Counted from the first letter of the stretch, positions 44,490 to 56,320 are shown. The stretch: DNA of 64,000 nt from Amblyomma americanum (GCF_052857255.1 NC_135505.1:57593368-57657367), one strand, 5' to 3'. Translations and numbers: made by a program. The notes: generated by a model from the letters alone, not told the origin.

Positions 44490-47231
44490 TTGAGATGCAA
44501 AGCTCAACAGCCTCTTAAATGTACCTAGCTGTTAAAAACACTGGAAAGTGATTCTAGAATCTTTGGACCTGAAGACGGCTGATACCAAGCGGGCACACTA
44601 AATGTCCGTTAGAATCACTGATGTGCAAATTGCCATTCTCATAAGATAAAAACATGAATCGAAATCTTTAATTAACACGCTAAACGAAATTGATGCATGC
44701 TTATTTTAGGATGTGTAAACAATTTCCGGCCATATACCGGTTTTGACTATGCTCTATGTTTGTCAACATTTTTATCCTTTATCTTTCTTAATGATATGTA
44801 TCGATTCCAGAAAAATGTTAGAGATCTTATGAAAATTTGTGAAGCTCTGCTGAATCAATTTGCGTTGGTGAAAGCGTATTACGAAGTACATAACTGAATG
44901 CTGAGGCGTTCAACATCTTCGATAATTTTTATTCATTACTGTCTCGTACGGGCATCATTGAAATTCAAGCTGTCAATAGCAGCGGTTCTCGCCTCTTGAC
45001 CCCCATATTTTGGATGGAAATAAAAGCATCGAATAAACATGCCAAATTGAAGTGAGATTTCTGTGAATGCTTTATAGTTTCCTTTGAAGCTGTTATGCGC
45101 CAATGATGCTGATGCTAGATACTACTAATTATCAAAATAGTGCTATAACTTGGCGATTCTTCTAAATGCATTAAATGGAACTGCTAAAAAATATACCAAA
45201 TGTTTCTTGGAATCGAAAACATTGAGCCTGTGAAAGTACAACCGCTTACTATACGCTGTAGACAATCTAAGCATCCTTGTCTAGAATTGTGTTGTTGCTA
45301 CCCGCTTGTCTTAAGGTTTCGAAAAGAAAAGAACATGGCATCATAGGAGATGAAATAAAATGATCAAGGAAGTGTTTTATTATGAGCAAAGAAATAAGCT
45401 CCTCAGTAATATACAGACAAGGAGCCAAAGTCTCAAGACTACCACAGGAGCCTGGAAAGATTCATTACTCCATGGGATAGTTTCAAGCAGAAACCAAATA
45501 AATGTTTGCGCAATGTCAGAGGCCTAAATAAAATGGGTGCGCTGCTGAGTCAAATATCTTTTCAGTGTCTTAAGTTGAATTAACAAATATGAAAACGGGC
45601 ATTAAGTGTCGCACTAGCGATAATATTGCAGATACAAGGCGTAAATGAACTAGAGATTTAACGAGTGAAAACGGTTATTAAACTGATCTTCCTTTTTACC
45701 CAGCTGAGTTATCTAAGCGAGAACAAAGCTACGCTGAAATTAAATGCTTCAGGACAGCAACAGTTCTCTTTCATCAAGTTACTTTTCTCTGCGATTCGAC
45801 ATAGCAAATTAATTTGCACGAATGGCCTTCATTTTTTTGTCTGCAACAGTGAAATACATTTAGAATCTTTTTGATCTGTTTTTCGAGGGTTGTGAAGGTA
45901 ACGAAATAGCAGTTATGCCCCTGTTCGCAGCGTAATGTGCTGCGACGCTGCGACAGAATGTCGGCTGCACTTTGTGATTACTACTCTTGAAGTGGTCGTG
46001 AAGTAGTGGTTCCAAGTTGACATTACGACCAGTAGCGACAAATGAAACTGGTTCCTATTGCATTGTATTTTCTATATTTATGTCCGAAAAAAACAAGGTA
46101 CTACCACCAGAAAACCAGCCAATATCGCTACATAGCCTGTCCAGACTCAAGGGTCCAATGAAGCCTGGCAAAATCTAGAAGGTTACAGGGTGAGGAGCGT
46201 TTTAGACTCAGAAAGAGCGCGAAAAAATCCAGCTGTCCTCCTCGTTGCTAATGCCGCTTCACGTCATTGCTGCATGTGCGAAGAGCAGTGCGACTCCCCA
46301 GGCGCTTTATTTTTCAAATGTTTGTGCATTCATGCGTTGGAATGCAAACGACAAAGCCTCCTTTTGAAGAAGCGTTCCTTAAGCATACTGTTTCGCTCCT
46401 TAGGCTTGGCAGTGCCTTTCCATCTAGTAGGTGGGGTAAGAAGTGCCAGGCATGACTGATCAAAAACACCGACTCAAGCTATTGTATTGTAATAAGGTCA
46501 ACAGCGCCACGTGTGGGGCTGGTGAGCTCAAGACGAAAGCTTTACTCAAGAAAAATATTCCAGTTTGATAACTAATTAGTCTGCAATATGTACACGATAA
46601 GGAACAATCGGTATTTTGAAAGTATTCTTAATAGCAGGGTCTAAAGGAAATGGTTTTCTATAAGCACAATATAGTACTTTTACAGAAGATGGAAAAGAAT
46701 CCATATTGCTTGGTGTCGGTGCCTCATCGCAAATAATAAGGGAAACACACCAATATGCTTTCTTTTATCAGTATCGTCAAGCACCAAGAAACTTTCCAAG
46801 CCGCACAGTTGGGAAAGGAATGCCTTTAGGTGTTCTTGTTGCCAGTGTATGGATGGTAAAGCAGTCACCGTCGAATCACATCTCTGGTGGGGGTGGGGCA
46901 ACAACTTTTCTAGATAGCAGCTAGTGAGTGCTGCTGGACATAGACGGCAAAGGTGGTGAAAGGCAGTTTTCCAAGATTTTCCTCCATGCACTTGATAGCA
47001 ACCATACTTGACAGCAGCAGTAATCATTCATTATATCTTTCGATAGCGCTTATGACGCCAGTTTTTGTGTTTTACGCAATCTAATACTACACAGTTGCTG
47101 TTGAAACTAAAGCTGCTACATATCTTAGTGCATCATTCACGCTTATAAAATTATAATACTTTCGTAATTAAATGTGTAAGCACGATTGTGCATTTCGTGA
47201 ACGCTTGCATGGATAGTTCCAGAAGGGGTAG
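44490..47231. other. Non-coding part of duplication copy B
   Basis: Matches 27,300-28,566 joined to 33,818-35,323 of copy A. I see no conserved frame. Confidence 0.6.
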
Positions 47232-47351
47232 TGACGTATATTGCTACGGATAATATCCGGCGGGTGCGAGCTATCCGCACTGTGTTCGCTGCGATCCGTG
47301 CCTTGTGCTCCGGTTGTCCTTGCGCCTGCCTACACATCGGGCCACGTAACA
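47232..47351 (+). repeat. 5' LTR of the duplicated gypsy element, copy B
   Basis: Starts TGACGTATATTGCTACGG and ends CACGTAACA. From TCCGGCGGGTGC on, it matches the 3' copy at 52,345-52,443. Just inside, TTTGGTGGATTTGTCGGGTG could be the primer-binding site region. Confidence 0.7.
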
Positions 47352-47479
47352 TCTTTGGTGGATTTGTCGGGTGCGCGATCTCCACGCCACGCAGCTCCGA
47401 TGCGGTCGTCAGGCCGTGCCTACTACTATCACGGCCCAAGCCGGCACGTGACGAACAAATTCTGCCGCTCCCTTCGTGA

Positions 47480-48560
47480 TCATGGCGCCTCCGCGTGACA
47501 CCTGTACATTTTCTGGGAACGAAGGCACCTATGTCGATGACTGGCTTAGCCTGTATTAACGAGTCAGCAGCTATAACATGTGGGATCGCACTGTGATGCT
47601 GGCGAATGCTATCTTCTATCTTAGCGGCACGGCCCAGATCTGCTACGAAATTGACGAAGACGAACTGTCGAGCAGGGACATCTTTACTGAAAAACGCCGT
47701 ACTTTGTTTAAAAGTCGCGATGACCGGATGCCCTCCGCGAGAAAACAGCTCACGTCACACGCCCAGTCGTCAACAAAAACTTATGTCGCATATATAAACT
47801 AGATATATTAGCGCTTTGCGACATAATTGACGCCGGCATGACAGAGTCCTACGAGGTGGGCCATGTTCTGAAAGGGATTGCGGATGATGCTTTTAATTTA
47901 CTTGTTTACCAAGGCTGTACTGCCGTCGACACAATCATAAATAAATGCCGGCGCTTCGAGCAGGTTGCAAGCCGCCAAATTCCACAGCACTTCTCTCGGC
48001 TTCCTAATACGGCCGCCACCTCTTCCTGCGAGGAACAGCGATTATCGTTCCGCGAGTTCATCCGATCATGTCCCTGTCTCCAACAATGTCACTCGGATTT
48101 TTCGCCGCGAACTGGAAGCTTTTGCGCTAGTGATGCCCCGCCCGCCCGCACCTGATAACTTTCTACCTGCCTTGTCGCTGATTCAGGCTGTCGTGCGGAG
48201 CTCGCTAACCTGATCCTCCCTCAGGCAGTGCACGCCATGAGAAGTACGGACAACCACCCGCCACCTCTCTCTGTTTTTCGTCGCACCAATTATTCTGTGC
48301 CGCGTTACCGCCATCCCAGTGAGTTGTCCACGATAGACGACAGCCCCATCTGCTTCCGCCGCTCTCTCATTGGCCGCATCGACCGCCATTGCCGCAGTCC
48401 ATTTTACTTCACCGTCCCACACTTTCTTCCCCTCCTTCTATAACCCCGCCTCCTACCGCAACTTCTCGACACGAGCCCCGTCTAAACCGCCTGATGCCGC
48501 CGTTTCCCATCCGCGCCGATGATTCCCCCTCTCTCTGTCGCCGCAAGGCCGCCGCCCTCG
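47480..48560 (+). pseudogene. gag: Gypsy gag, copy B
   Basis: Begins MAPPRDTCTFSGNEGTYVDD, then RTVMLANAIFYLSGTAQICY with EIDEDELSS, MTESYEVGHVLKGIADDAFN and RRFEQVASRQIPQHFSRLPN. The zinc knuckle is damaged: SPICFRRSLIGRIDRHC has lost the second Cys and the His. Copy A retains them. Several stops and shifts. Confidence 0.8.
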
Positions 48561-48689
48561 TTCCCCACAAGCGCCGTCCAATACCCGCTTACATAAGGAA
48601 AACTAAATTATGGAGCAGCCGGAGGCGACGCTGCACCAACGACCCGGATCACAAATGCTCTATCGACTACTCGACCGAACGCCGCTATA

Positions 48690-49580
48690 GGCCGTGCTCC
48701 TGTGAGGGCCCTGATTGACACCTGTGCTCATTTATCAGTGATGTGTGCTGCCCTCCGCCGTCGCCTATACAGTCCTTACGCTTCCACGTCTCGTGTGCCT
48801 GTCGGGGATGGTGGCGTGCCTGCTGTCAAGGGTACGTGCACCGCGTGGGATAATAGAGAGCTATAGCATAGCGCGATCCGCGATTAGCTACTGTGATCCG
48901 CTTCCGCGAGGTGTCACTGCGTATGCGCAGATCATCCTATGGACGCCGGATGGCGCTACGCGACCGTCAGCTGCGTTCGTGGAAGCCGCGTCAAGACCAA
49001 TCAGCGTGTACCCAGCGATGCACCGGAATAGCGTATCACGGTACGGGATCGCGGATCGCGCTATGCTATAGCTCTCTACTATTGCCGGCGAGAGTATACC
49101 GGATAAGTTCACCGTGCTGTCCACATGTGCCCATGACCTTATCCTCGGCTTGGATTTTCTTACTCCCCATTCCGCCCTCATCACCTGTGCGCAGGGTGTC
49201 CTATTCCTCGAATTTTCACTCCTGGATTCGGACCCATGCCGATGTATCCCTGCGACTGTTCTGTACCAAATATGCTCACATGTCATTCCTTGCCGCCTCT
49301 TTCGTTCCACTGACCCCATGTCACCCAGTTCCCGATGCTGACTATCTCATTAGGCCCAATCTGGACCTCCTACTGGTCCGTAATGTTGCCCTAGCACAAA
49401 TTACCGCCACCGTCCACGCACTTGCCTTCTCTCTGCCTTCTCTGAACTTCGGCATCTCTTCCCAAGTGCTCCCGTTTGGCATATGCCTGGCTACGCACTC
49501 CCCTCTCGTTCCTTACCATGTCACTAATTTGACCGGCACCCCTGTTCACGACACCGCCGCCCCGCGCCGGCCGTCTCCAC
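48690..49580 (+). pseudogene. pro: Gypsy protease, copy B, split by a MITE
   Basis: VRALIDTCAHLSVMCAALRR (about 48,700-48,760) is the protease active-site strand with D-T-C, as in copy A. After the 221-bp insertion the domain resumes with FTVLSTCAHDLILGLDFLTP and HSALITCAQGVLFLEF (L-x-L-G-L-D-F-L kept). Then a linker leads to RT. Confidence 0.82.
48856..49076. mobile_element. 221-bp MITE with terminal inverted repeats and TA target duplication
   Basis: The ends are inverted copies for 27 exact bases (GAGAGCTATAGCATAGCGCG and seven more), extending to about 46 with mismatches. TA flanks both sides (48,854-48,855 and 49,077-49,078). Copy A at about 36,925-36,945 shows the uninterrupted protease sequence, confirming insertion. 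There is no transposase ORF. TA duplication suggests mobilisation by a Tc1/mariner-type enzyme, though other TA-targeting families exist. Confidence 0.92.
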
Positions 49581-49584
49581 AGTC

Positions 49585-50470
49585 GACGGACGCTTTCCCG
49601 CCCATTATGGTCACCGACCTCCGTCCCGACCGAACTGCGAAACTTCGTGCCCTTCTTGAATCTTTTTCGGATATTTTTGATGTGAACAACGCTGGGCTGG
49701 GCAAAACTCTCGCCGTCAGTCACCGCATTGACACCGTCGATACCACTCCCATCCGCTGCCGCCTTTGACGCCGAGCGTCAGATTATCAATGCGGGAGGAC
49801 TGAAATGCTCGCCAAAAACATTATCGAATCCTCACACAGTCCCTTGGAATCACCCATAGTACGTATCAAGAGAAAGGATGGCTCCTGGCGTGTTTTTTTT
49901 TTCATTGATTATCGCTACTTGAATAGAATCTCAGAAAGGACGTGTACCCCCTGCCGCGTATCGATGACCAATTTGACTGCCTCCGTGGTGCCAAATTCTT
50001 TGCATCCATATATCTTCGCTCCGGCTACCGGAAAAATGCTGTTGATGACCAGCACCGTGACAAGACCGGCTTTGTGACCCCAGATGGACTTTATAAATTT
50101 AAAGTTATGCCTTTCGGATTATGCAACGCGCCACCACTTTCGAACGCGTGATGGATGCCCTTTTGCAAGGCGTTAGGAGGTCCACCTGCTTGTGCCAACT
50201 GGATGACGTCATTGTCTTTTCGACCACCTATTTCGCTCACATCGCTGACCTCTCCCAGATCCTTTGCTTGTTTCGTCATGCCGACCTGCAGCACAACTCG
50301 TCTAAGTGCCGTTTCGTGCGCCGAGAGCTCACCATCTTGGGCCATGCCGTCGTCAGCACGGGGGTGCACACTGACCCTGATGAGATCCGAGCCGTCAAAG
50401 ACTTTCCCCAGCCACGTTCTTGTAGCGACGTCCAAAAGCTTCTTAGGGTCGTGCCCCTACATTCGTCGCG
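49585..50470 (+). pseudogene. pol: Gypsy reverse transcriptase, copy B
   Basis: Motifs in order across frames: MVTDLRPDRTAKLRALLESF, AVSHRIDTVDTTPIRCRL, KNIIESSHSPLESPIVRIKR, DGSWRVFFFIDYRYLNR, YPLPRIDDQFDCLRGAKFFA with SIYLRSGYRK (motif A; the catalytic Asp is Y here), TGFVTPDGLYKFKVMPFGLC with NAP (motif B), LCQLDDVIVFS (YVDD box as LDD) and LQHNSSKCRFVRRELTILGH. Frameshifts near 49,770, 49,940 and 50,130. Confidence 0.88.
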
Positions 50471-51000
50471 TCCTTGAAAGCTTCGCCGACATCGCCTGCC
50501 CTCTCACCGACATCCCGATTAAAGACGCCACGTGCAACTGGGGACCTGCCCAAGGAAAGCGTTTTCCAACCTGATACTGAAGGTTAATACCACGCGTCCT
50601 AGCGCACTTCGATGTGGCCGCTCCAAGTGAAGTCGGCACTGACGCCAGTGGCTACGGCATCGGCGCTTTCCTGTCTCTGCGGCAATCAAGACAGCGCCGT
50701 GCCAACGCCTCCGCCAGGCGCCTCCTCCCTGTCACGGAGCGGAATTCCTCAATTATCGAACGTGAGTGCTAGCCCTTGTCATGGGTGTTCGGAAATTCCG
50801 CCCAAATTTATACGGCCGCCCTTTACAATTGTCACAGACCACTATGCGTTTTGCTAGCTCTCTTCCCTGAAAGACCCTACAGGACGGCTTGGTCATTGGG
50901 CATTTAGCCTGCAGCAGTACCATTACTCTGTACTCTATAAGTCTGGTAGCCTACACACCGATGCCGACTGCCTTTGCCATTACCCTGTTGACCCATGTGA
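50470..51000 (+). pseudogene. pol: Gypsy RNase H, copy B
   Basis: Reads LESFADIACPLTDIPIKDAT (connection), SEVGTDASGYGIGAFLS (catalytic D), PVTERNSSIIERE (catalytic E), ALVMGVRKFRPNLYGRPFTI with VTDHYAFC (D-H), and LQQYHYSVLYKSGSLHTDAD (final D). All RNase H catalytic positions I can place are present despite stops. Confidence 0.85.
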
Positions 51001-52294
51001 CAATCCGGGCACTGACAGCGAAGACGCTCTGTGCTCTCTTACTGCCCTCGCTCACATCTGCGAAGAACTGCGCCACTATGCAGAGCTGCGCTGAATTTTT
51101 GACAGCATCAACACCGCCCCGCGCGACCCTCCGATGCGCCGCTTTGAGCTCAGTGATGAAGTTGTATACTGCAGGAGCATTATCAAGCTGTCCCAAACAT
51201 CCTCCTCTTTGTGCCCAAGCACCTTCGTTCTGCTTTCCTCCAGGAGCTCATGATCTCCCCATTTCAGAACAGTTGGGTGTGTCGAGTACTTACGACCGTG
51301 TGCGTCGTCGATTCTTTTGGCCCCGCCTCTGTCGCTGTACGTCGCTACTTTGCTGGCTGCGACGAGTGGGAGCGCCGAAATCGCCCCATCACTCTGTCAT
51401 CCTGTCTGCTTGAGCCCATTGACGTCCCGCGCGAATAATTCCATAGCATCCGCTTAGACCTTTGGGGCCGTTCTGGAATAGATCTCTGGAGCCAGATTGG
51501 TAGTTGCTACTACAGACTACGCTACTCGTTACGCCATCACGCTGCCGCTCCGCACAAGTACTGCTACTGATGTTGCCGACTTTCTTTCCACCGACCTCAT
51601 CCTACGTCGTGACGCTTCCCGTCAACTTCTAACCGACTGAGGCCGATGATTTCTGTTCAGAGTTGTCGCCGACGTTCTTCGGTCGTTCTGTACAAAATAT
51701 ACACTCACCGCCGCCTACCACCCGCAGAAAAACGGCCTCACAGAACGCATAAACCACGCTCTCAACGATATGTTGGCTATGTACGTTTTTTCGGACCATC
51801 GCGACTGGGATATCGGTCTCCCCTATGTGCCATTCGCCTAAAACACCTCTCGTCATGACAATGCCGGTTACTGCCCTGTTTATATTTTGTACGGCGGCAA
51901 GCCCCTGCTGCTCCTGGACACGCTGCTTCCCATTTCTAATGCTCAGTCATCTGCGTACGCCCAGGACGTCATTGCTTGTGCTGACCACGCCAGACAATTT
52001 GCAAACCCCCGCCTACTCGCTTCCCAGTCCTATCAGCAGGAATTCTGCAACCGTCGTCACAGTATGGCCTCCTCTTCTAGCTCCTTCGTCCTGCTTTGGT
52101 CACGCTTTCGCCAAGTGGGGCTCACTGAAAAACTTCTATCCCGCTATATCGGCCCATACCTTCGCAAAGTCACCGCAGTCACCTACGAGATCGCTTCAGC
52201 CTTCGCCGATGCCACGTCCTCTCAGCCTCGGAGTGATGTTGTGCTCGTTTCTCGACTCAAACATTACGTCTCGCACTCCCCTTCACTGCCCTGA
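51000..52294 (+). pseudogene. pol: Gypsy integrase, copy B
   Basis: Pieces: FPPGAHDLPISEQLGVSSTY with DRVRRRFFWP (H-H side of the zinc domain), C-x2-C side decayed near 51,350-51,400, RLDLWGRSGIDLW (core first strand), TDYATRYAIT and KYTLTAAYHPQKNGLTERIN with HALNDMLAMYVFSDHRDW (Y-H-P-Q-x-x-G-x-x-E-R, catalytic E kept), PVYILYGGKP, and FVLLWSRFRQVGLTEKLLSR with YIGPY (GPY domain intact). The 135-codon frame 51,887-52,294 covers the C-terminus. Confidence 0.88.
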
Positions 52295-52330
52295 TGTAAA
52301 CCGAGACGGGGCCGTGCAACGGATAGTCTC

Positions 52331-52443
52331 TGTAAAGACGACGTGAAGGAAGTGTCCGGAGGGTGCACGCTATCCGCTCGGTGTTAGCCTTGATCTGTGC
52401 TCCGGCTGTCCTTGCGCCTGCCCAGATTTCGGGCAAAGTAACA
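52331..52443 (+). repeat. 3' LTR remnant of the duplicated gypsy element, copy B
   Basis: Shares TCCGG.GGGTGC, GCTATCCGCTCGGTGTT, GCTCCGGCTGTCCTTGCGCC and a GTAACA end with the 5' LTR. The first 20 bases are poorly matched, so the start is approximate. Confidence 0.65.
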
Positions 52444-52728
52444 GTACTGTTATAAGGATTACACAAGCTTATCCGCCAAGCCGTCCCGTTTCTGACGTCT
52501 TTACAAAAGCCGCGTCCACAGTGTAGAAAGAGGCTCACATTTAAAGCAGCATATGCGAGGTGCTATGAGTAAACTATAAAGTTTGTCTAAAGCTCGAAGT
52601 CTCACTGCGTGCTTTCTGTGAACCAACTAGAGGAGCGAAAGTGAAAATTAAAAAGAAGTCAGCCAATAATTGATAAATATTCTGTGTAATTCAAAAGAAA
52701 AAAATTGAATTCTCTTTCCGAGCGCTGT

Positions 52729-53405
52729 TTACGAGAAGGGAAATAATGTCAAGCACACCACAACTGCTCGCTTTTGCAGTGCACACGTCGGCCATGGGCC
52801 TAATAGCTTGTGTAGACTTAGGGGTCTTTTGTCAAGAGCGCTCAAGTCTCTCTTCAGTCGCGACCTCAAGTTGTCGTGCACTAGGAAATTCAATAATATA
52901 CGAGACATACACTCATTTTCTTGACAATACGCACACCGCGCCCTCTCTGCGCCGCCAATTTTGTGAACAAATTGCTTCGTGTTAGCCGTTCCTAAACGCA
53001 AGCGGGGAAGGATCGTTTCTTGTCTCCTGCTGAAAGGTAATGGAATATCAAACCGCAGCAACGGATGGATGAAATGCAGATCAAAACTTCAATGGTTTGG
53101 CTCAAACCACATCTTTTGTTGATTTTATAAAGCGTAGACTTCAAGGAACGGCGCAATGTGCCTCTCGTAACTGAAGTCCAGAAGGGAGGGCGCTGGCGCG
53201 TGCTTGCCCAGCGGCTGCATCCGCTTCGGTGTTTCCAGGAAGAAAGCATTGTCCGGGTGTCGATTTGAAAACTATAATATACTTATTTTCGGTATCTTTA
53301 GAAAATTTATTAAGTACGTCGTATATCCTGTCGAGCTTTCCATGGTAAGGAATGAGCGCTGACAAGAGATTTCAGTGCGGACTGGGAGTAGCCAAAGATC
53401 ATTCC
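52729..53405 (-). pseudogene. LINE RNase H and C-terminal tail, copy B
   Basis: The frame 53,365-53,141 has MSALIPYHGKLDRIYDVLNK, PGQCFLPGNTEADAAAGQAR and ASALPSGLQLREAHCAVP. The frame 53,061-52,729 has LLRFDIPLPFSRRQETILPR, LRLGTANTKQFVHKIGGAER and CAYCQENECMSRILLNFLVH. It is the partner of 38,690-39,300. The upstream side is cut by the I-type LINE insertion at 53,418. Confidence 0.75.
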
Positions 53406-53417
53406 CATACGGGATCT

Positions 53418-56320
53418 TTTTTTTTATTATTCGAGAAGTGTGCCATGAGGCATAAGTTGAAAAAAGGAAGGAGGGGGGAAGGAATGCACGGGATTGAAAG
53501 TTAAAAGAAGGAGTGAAGAACCGTTGCGTTGAGGTAGTCGCAGAGGTTGCTAATGAAACGTTTTTCTATAGTACACTTTACGTAGTCACTTTCGCGGTTC
53601 CACCGCAGGCCCACCTCCCTGAGGAGCCGTTTTCTGATAGCAGCCGTCGCTGGGCACGTCCACAAGAAGTGCCGCACATCACAAATGTCCGGTGCAGTGC
53701 TACAGTGAGGGCACCTGTCAGGTGCTGGCAGATCTTTGGCACGCCACGATGACGGACAGATGGTGTCAGAGCCGCCCCTGCCCGAATCCGGCGCACGGAT
53801 ACCTCCTCCTTCCGAGCAAGACTACTTTGGAGAGGGTGCGAACACGGAGGAATTAGAGCGCGTGTTCGCTGGCGCAGAACTTCGGAATCGGAAACATGGG
53901 ATAGGAGCGGATCTGGGTGAAGAAGGGAAGGTGGCGGATAGTCTAAGGTATGAAGATGAGTCATACCATCTGCTTGAATGTTATGTGGATCCTGGGCATG
54001 GCCGCGAATCCAGTGTATGCGCACAGGCATGGATATTACTTTGCGCATGAGCACATGAATTGATTGTGAAATCTGGAACGTTCGTCGAACAGCCTTAAGC
54101 TGTTTAAGGGCGGCGCGGGAGTCGGTGTAAATGTGAACTGTATTGAATGTTGGAACGAGCGGAAGGGAAGCAATAGCATTGTAAATGGCTTGAAGTTCCA
54201 ATGCCAGGGGAGTGCACGTATCCGCAGTATACGTCGCGCGAGAGTTGAGATGCGGATGAGATGAACTATACACAGCAGCAACTCCCCTTTCTGCAGAATG
54301 TGATGCATCGTTGTATAATATGCACCCTTCAGGCAGATACGCTGCTGATACCGACGGGGAAACAGTGGGGCGATTGTCAGTGAGCTGGCAATAGGACCAT
54401 GGTGGAAGTGTCTTTGAACGATGAAGTTTGAGAGACTGTTTTCGAGCTCTATTCGCCACCCGTTGGACGATGATTTCACTGAGTGTATTAAGTTGGGCTA
54501 ACTCCTGTAGCACAGGTATGGATGTTAAACAAGGCAGATATGTTATGACGCGCATAGCCTCACGATTGATAGCTTCAAGGGAGTCCCACTGTCTGCGGGT
54601 GAGACGTTGAATTTGTTCCTGATATACTATCTGTGGCTGAATGATAGAGCGCACAAGCTGGCGGGCCGTATGAGCACGTGCGCCACCAGAGCGCATAGCT
54701 ATGTGACGAATCAGACCTAGAGTAGCGTGAGCCGATTTACGGGTGGCTGTTAGCCACGGGGTGCAAGTCCTAGATGTATGGAGGAGAAGACCAAGAATGC
54801 GAAGTGTTTCTACCTGAGGAATCAGTGAATTATGTACCGTAAAATTTAAAGGGGGAGCTTTCCGTAAGCCGGCTTTATTTCCAATTCGAATGAAACATGA
54901 TTTAGTAGGAGAGAGTGTTAGACCCAGAGGAGGGAGGCGAGATGTCAATACATCCCGCGCGTGTTCAAGGACCGACTGATGAATAGACGCATCTGGATGA
55001 CAGCACCATAAGGTTATATCATCGGCATACGCAAGCACGCGGATAGAAGGGATGGTCTCCAGGGCTCGAACAATAGGAATTAGAGCCACATTAAATAATG
55101 TGGGGGCGAGAACGGAGCCCTGCGGCACTCCTCTATTGGAAGTGAAGTTACCAAAGGGCTTTCTGTGGACACTGGACGCTGAAGGTTCTATTTGCTAAAA
55201 AGGCGTGAATGGAGAGGAGGAACCGGTGAGGGAGACCAAGAGTTTGAAAGGAGGCAAGAATGGCAGAGTGAAGGATGTTATCATATGCCTTTGTTACGTC
55301 TGTAGCGATTATGGTTCGTACAAGCTGACTCTGTGGAGAGTGGTCAAGCACGTCAGCAGCCAAAGTAGCAAGGCCGTCCTCCGTTCCAATTTGTGGGCGG
55401 AAACCAATTTGGGAATCTGGGTAACAATCATGGGATTCCAGCCACCATGATAAGCGTGCGGCTTGAATGTTTTCATAAAGCTTGCAGATGGTAGTGGTAA
55501 AAGAAATTGGACGGAGAGCCGAGAGAGATACTGGAGGCTGACCTGACTTGGGTATTGGAACCACAATAGAATGCTTGCAGTCTCCCGGCATGACGCCAGA
55601 AAGCCACACCTCGTTAAAAGTATCAAGTAGGGTTTGCAAAGCCCTCCCTTCCAAGTTACGGAATAAGGAGTTTGGTATGCGGTCGTGCCCGGGAGTACTA
55701 GTAGTTTTTAAACGTTCAATGGAGGCCAGCAGCTCTGCCATGGTGAGGTCAGAAGTAATCCCATCGGAGGGCTCTGTAACCAATAAGTCAGGAGGAGACG
55801 TAGCGGTGCAGTCATGGTTTGGAAAAAATTGACCGGCCGCTTGTTGTGCAAATGTGTCCTCATCCACATTCAGAGCGCGCCGAATGCTCTCTGTGTAATC
55901 TGCAACCTGAGAAGGGCGCTCCATGGCGTGAAACACTCTCCAAAGATGTCGATTGCCCTGCGTAGAGGACAGGCGGGCACACCATGTAGCCCAGCGTTGA
56001 CTGCCTAGCCGCTTTGCATAGCGCCGCTCCCGTGCGGTAGTGCGGTGAAGAGTAGGAAGAGCCGATGGGTCATCGGGGTGACGAGTAGCGTAAAGATCTG
56101 CCTGGCGACGAAGAGCCCACAGATTCAAGAGATGTATGTCCGGATTTGGGTCGTCTTCATTTACAGTAGTGGTAATAGTGTGAGTAGCGAGAACAGCAGA
56201 GAGAGTAGACAGTGCTGAAGAGGGGTTGAATGTAGATAAATGATTGTCTGCGCGTACAGAGTCCCATGATGTTATTCTTACAGTGCGGCGTATTTTCCGT
56301 ATACGCGTAGGCGTGAGGGA
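53418..56320 (-). mobile_element. 5'-truncated I-type LINE inserted in copy B
   Basis: Flanked by CATACGGGATCT (53,406-53,417) and CATACGGGGTCT (56,321-56,332), a 12-bp target duplication with one mismatch, with an A tail at the 3' end. Copy A has the empty site at about 39,281-39,295. The element starts inside the endonuclease, just before SLTPTRIRKI, and matches 28,578-31,480 closely, sharing the same family. 5' truncation is the usual outcome of target-primed reverse transcription. Confidence 0.93.
53578..55128 (-). CDS. I-type LINE ORF2: reverse transcriptase and RNase H, long open frame
   Basis: 516 codons are open. RT motifs: MPQGSVLAPTLFNVALIPIV (motif B), IRVLAYADDITLWCCH (YADD), PLGLTLSPTKSCFIRIGNKA, RILGLLLHTS. 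RNase H: ILYNDASHSAERGVAAVY (first catalytic position D kept, T to N before it), PLALELQAIYNAIASLPLVP (E), VHIYTDSRAALKQLKAV (D), VRIHWIRGHAQDPHNIQADG (H...D). A one-base deletion near 53,745 puts the C-terminal zinc-like tail in another frame, so the last residues are altered. The ORF joins 56,323-55,148 by one frameshift near 55,150-55,170. It is the best-preserved retrotransposon ORF here but lacks ORF1 and most of the endonuclease, so it is not autonomous. Confidence 0.85.
   Translation of the reverse strand: MPQGSVLAPTLFNVALIPIVRALETIPSIRVLAYADDITLWCCHPDASIHQSVLEHARDVLTSRLPPLGLTLSPTKSCFIRIGNKAGLRKAPPLNFTVHNSLIPQVETLRILGLLLHTSRTCTPWLTATRKSAHATLGLIRHIAMRSGGARAHTARQLVRSIIQPQIVYQEQIQRLTRRQWDSLEAINREAMRVITYLPCLTSIPVLQELAQLNTLSEIIVQRVANRARKQSLKLHRSKTLPPWSYCQLTDNRPTVSPSVSAAYLPEGCILYNDASHSAERGVAAVYSSSHPHLNSRATYTADTCTPLALELQAIYNAIASLPLVPTFNTVHIYTDSRAALKQLKAVRRTFQISQSIHVLMRKVISMPVRIHWIRGHAQDPHNIQADGMTHLHTLDYPPPSLLHPDPLLSHVSDSEVLRQRTRALIPPCSHPLQSSLARKEEVSVRRIRAGAALTPSVRHRGVPKICQHLTGALTVALHRTFVMCGTSCGRAQRRLLSENGSSGRWACGGTAKVTT

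Noticed and set aside
48888..49319. 143-codon minus-strand frame in gypsy copy B
   Set aside because: It spans the MITE, whose inverted ends give the same peptide (ESYSIARSAI) from both sides, and antisense gypsy sequence.
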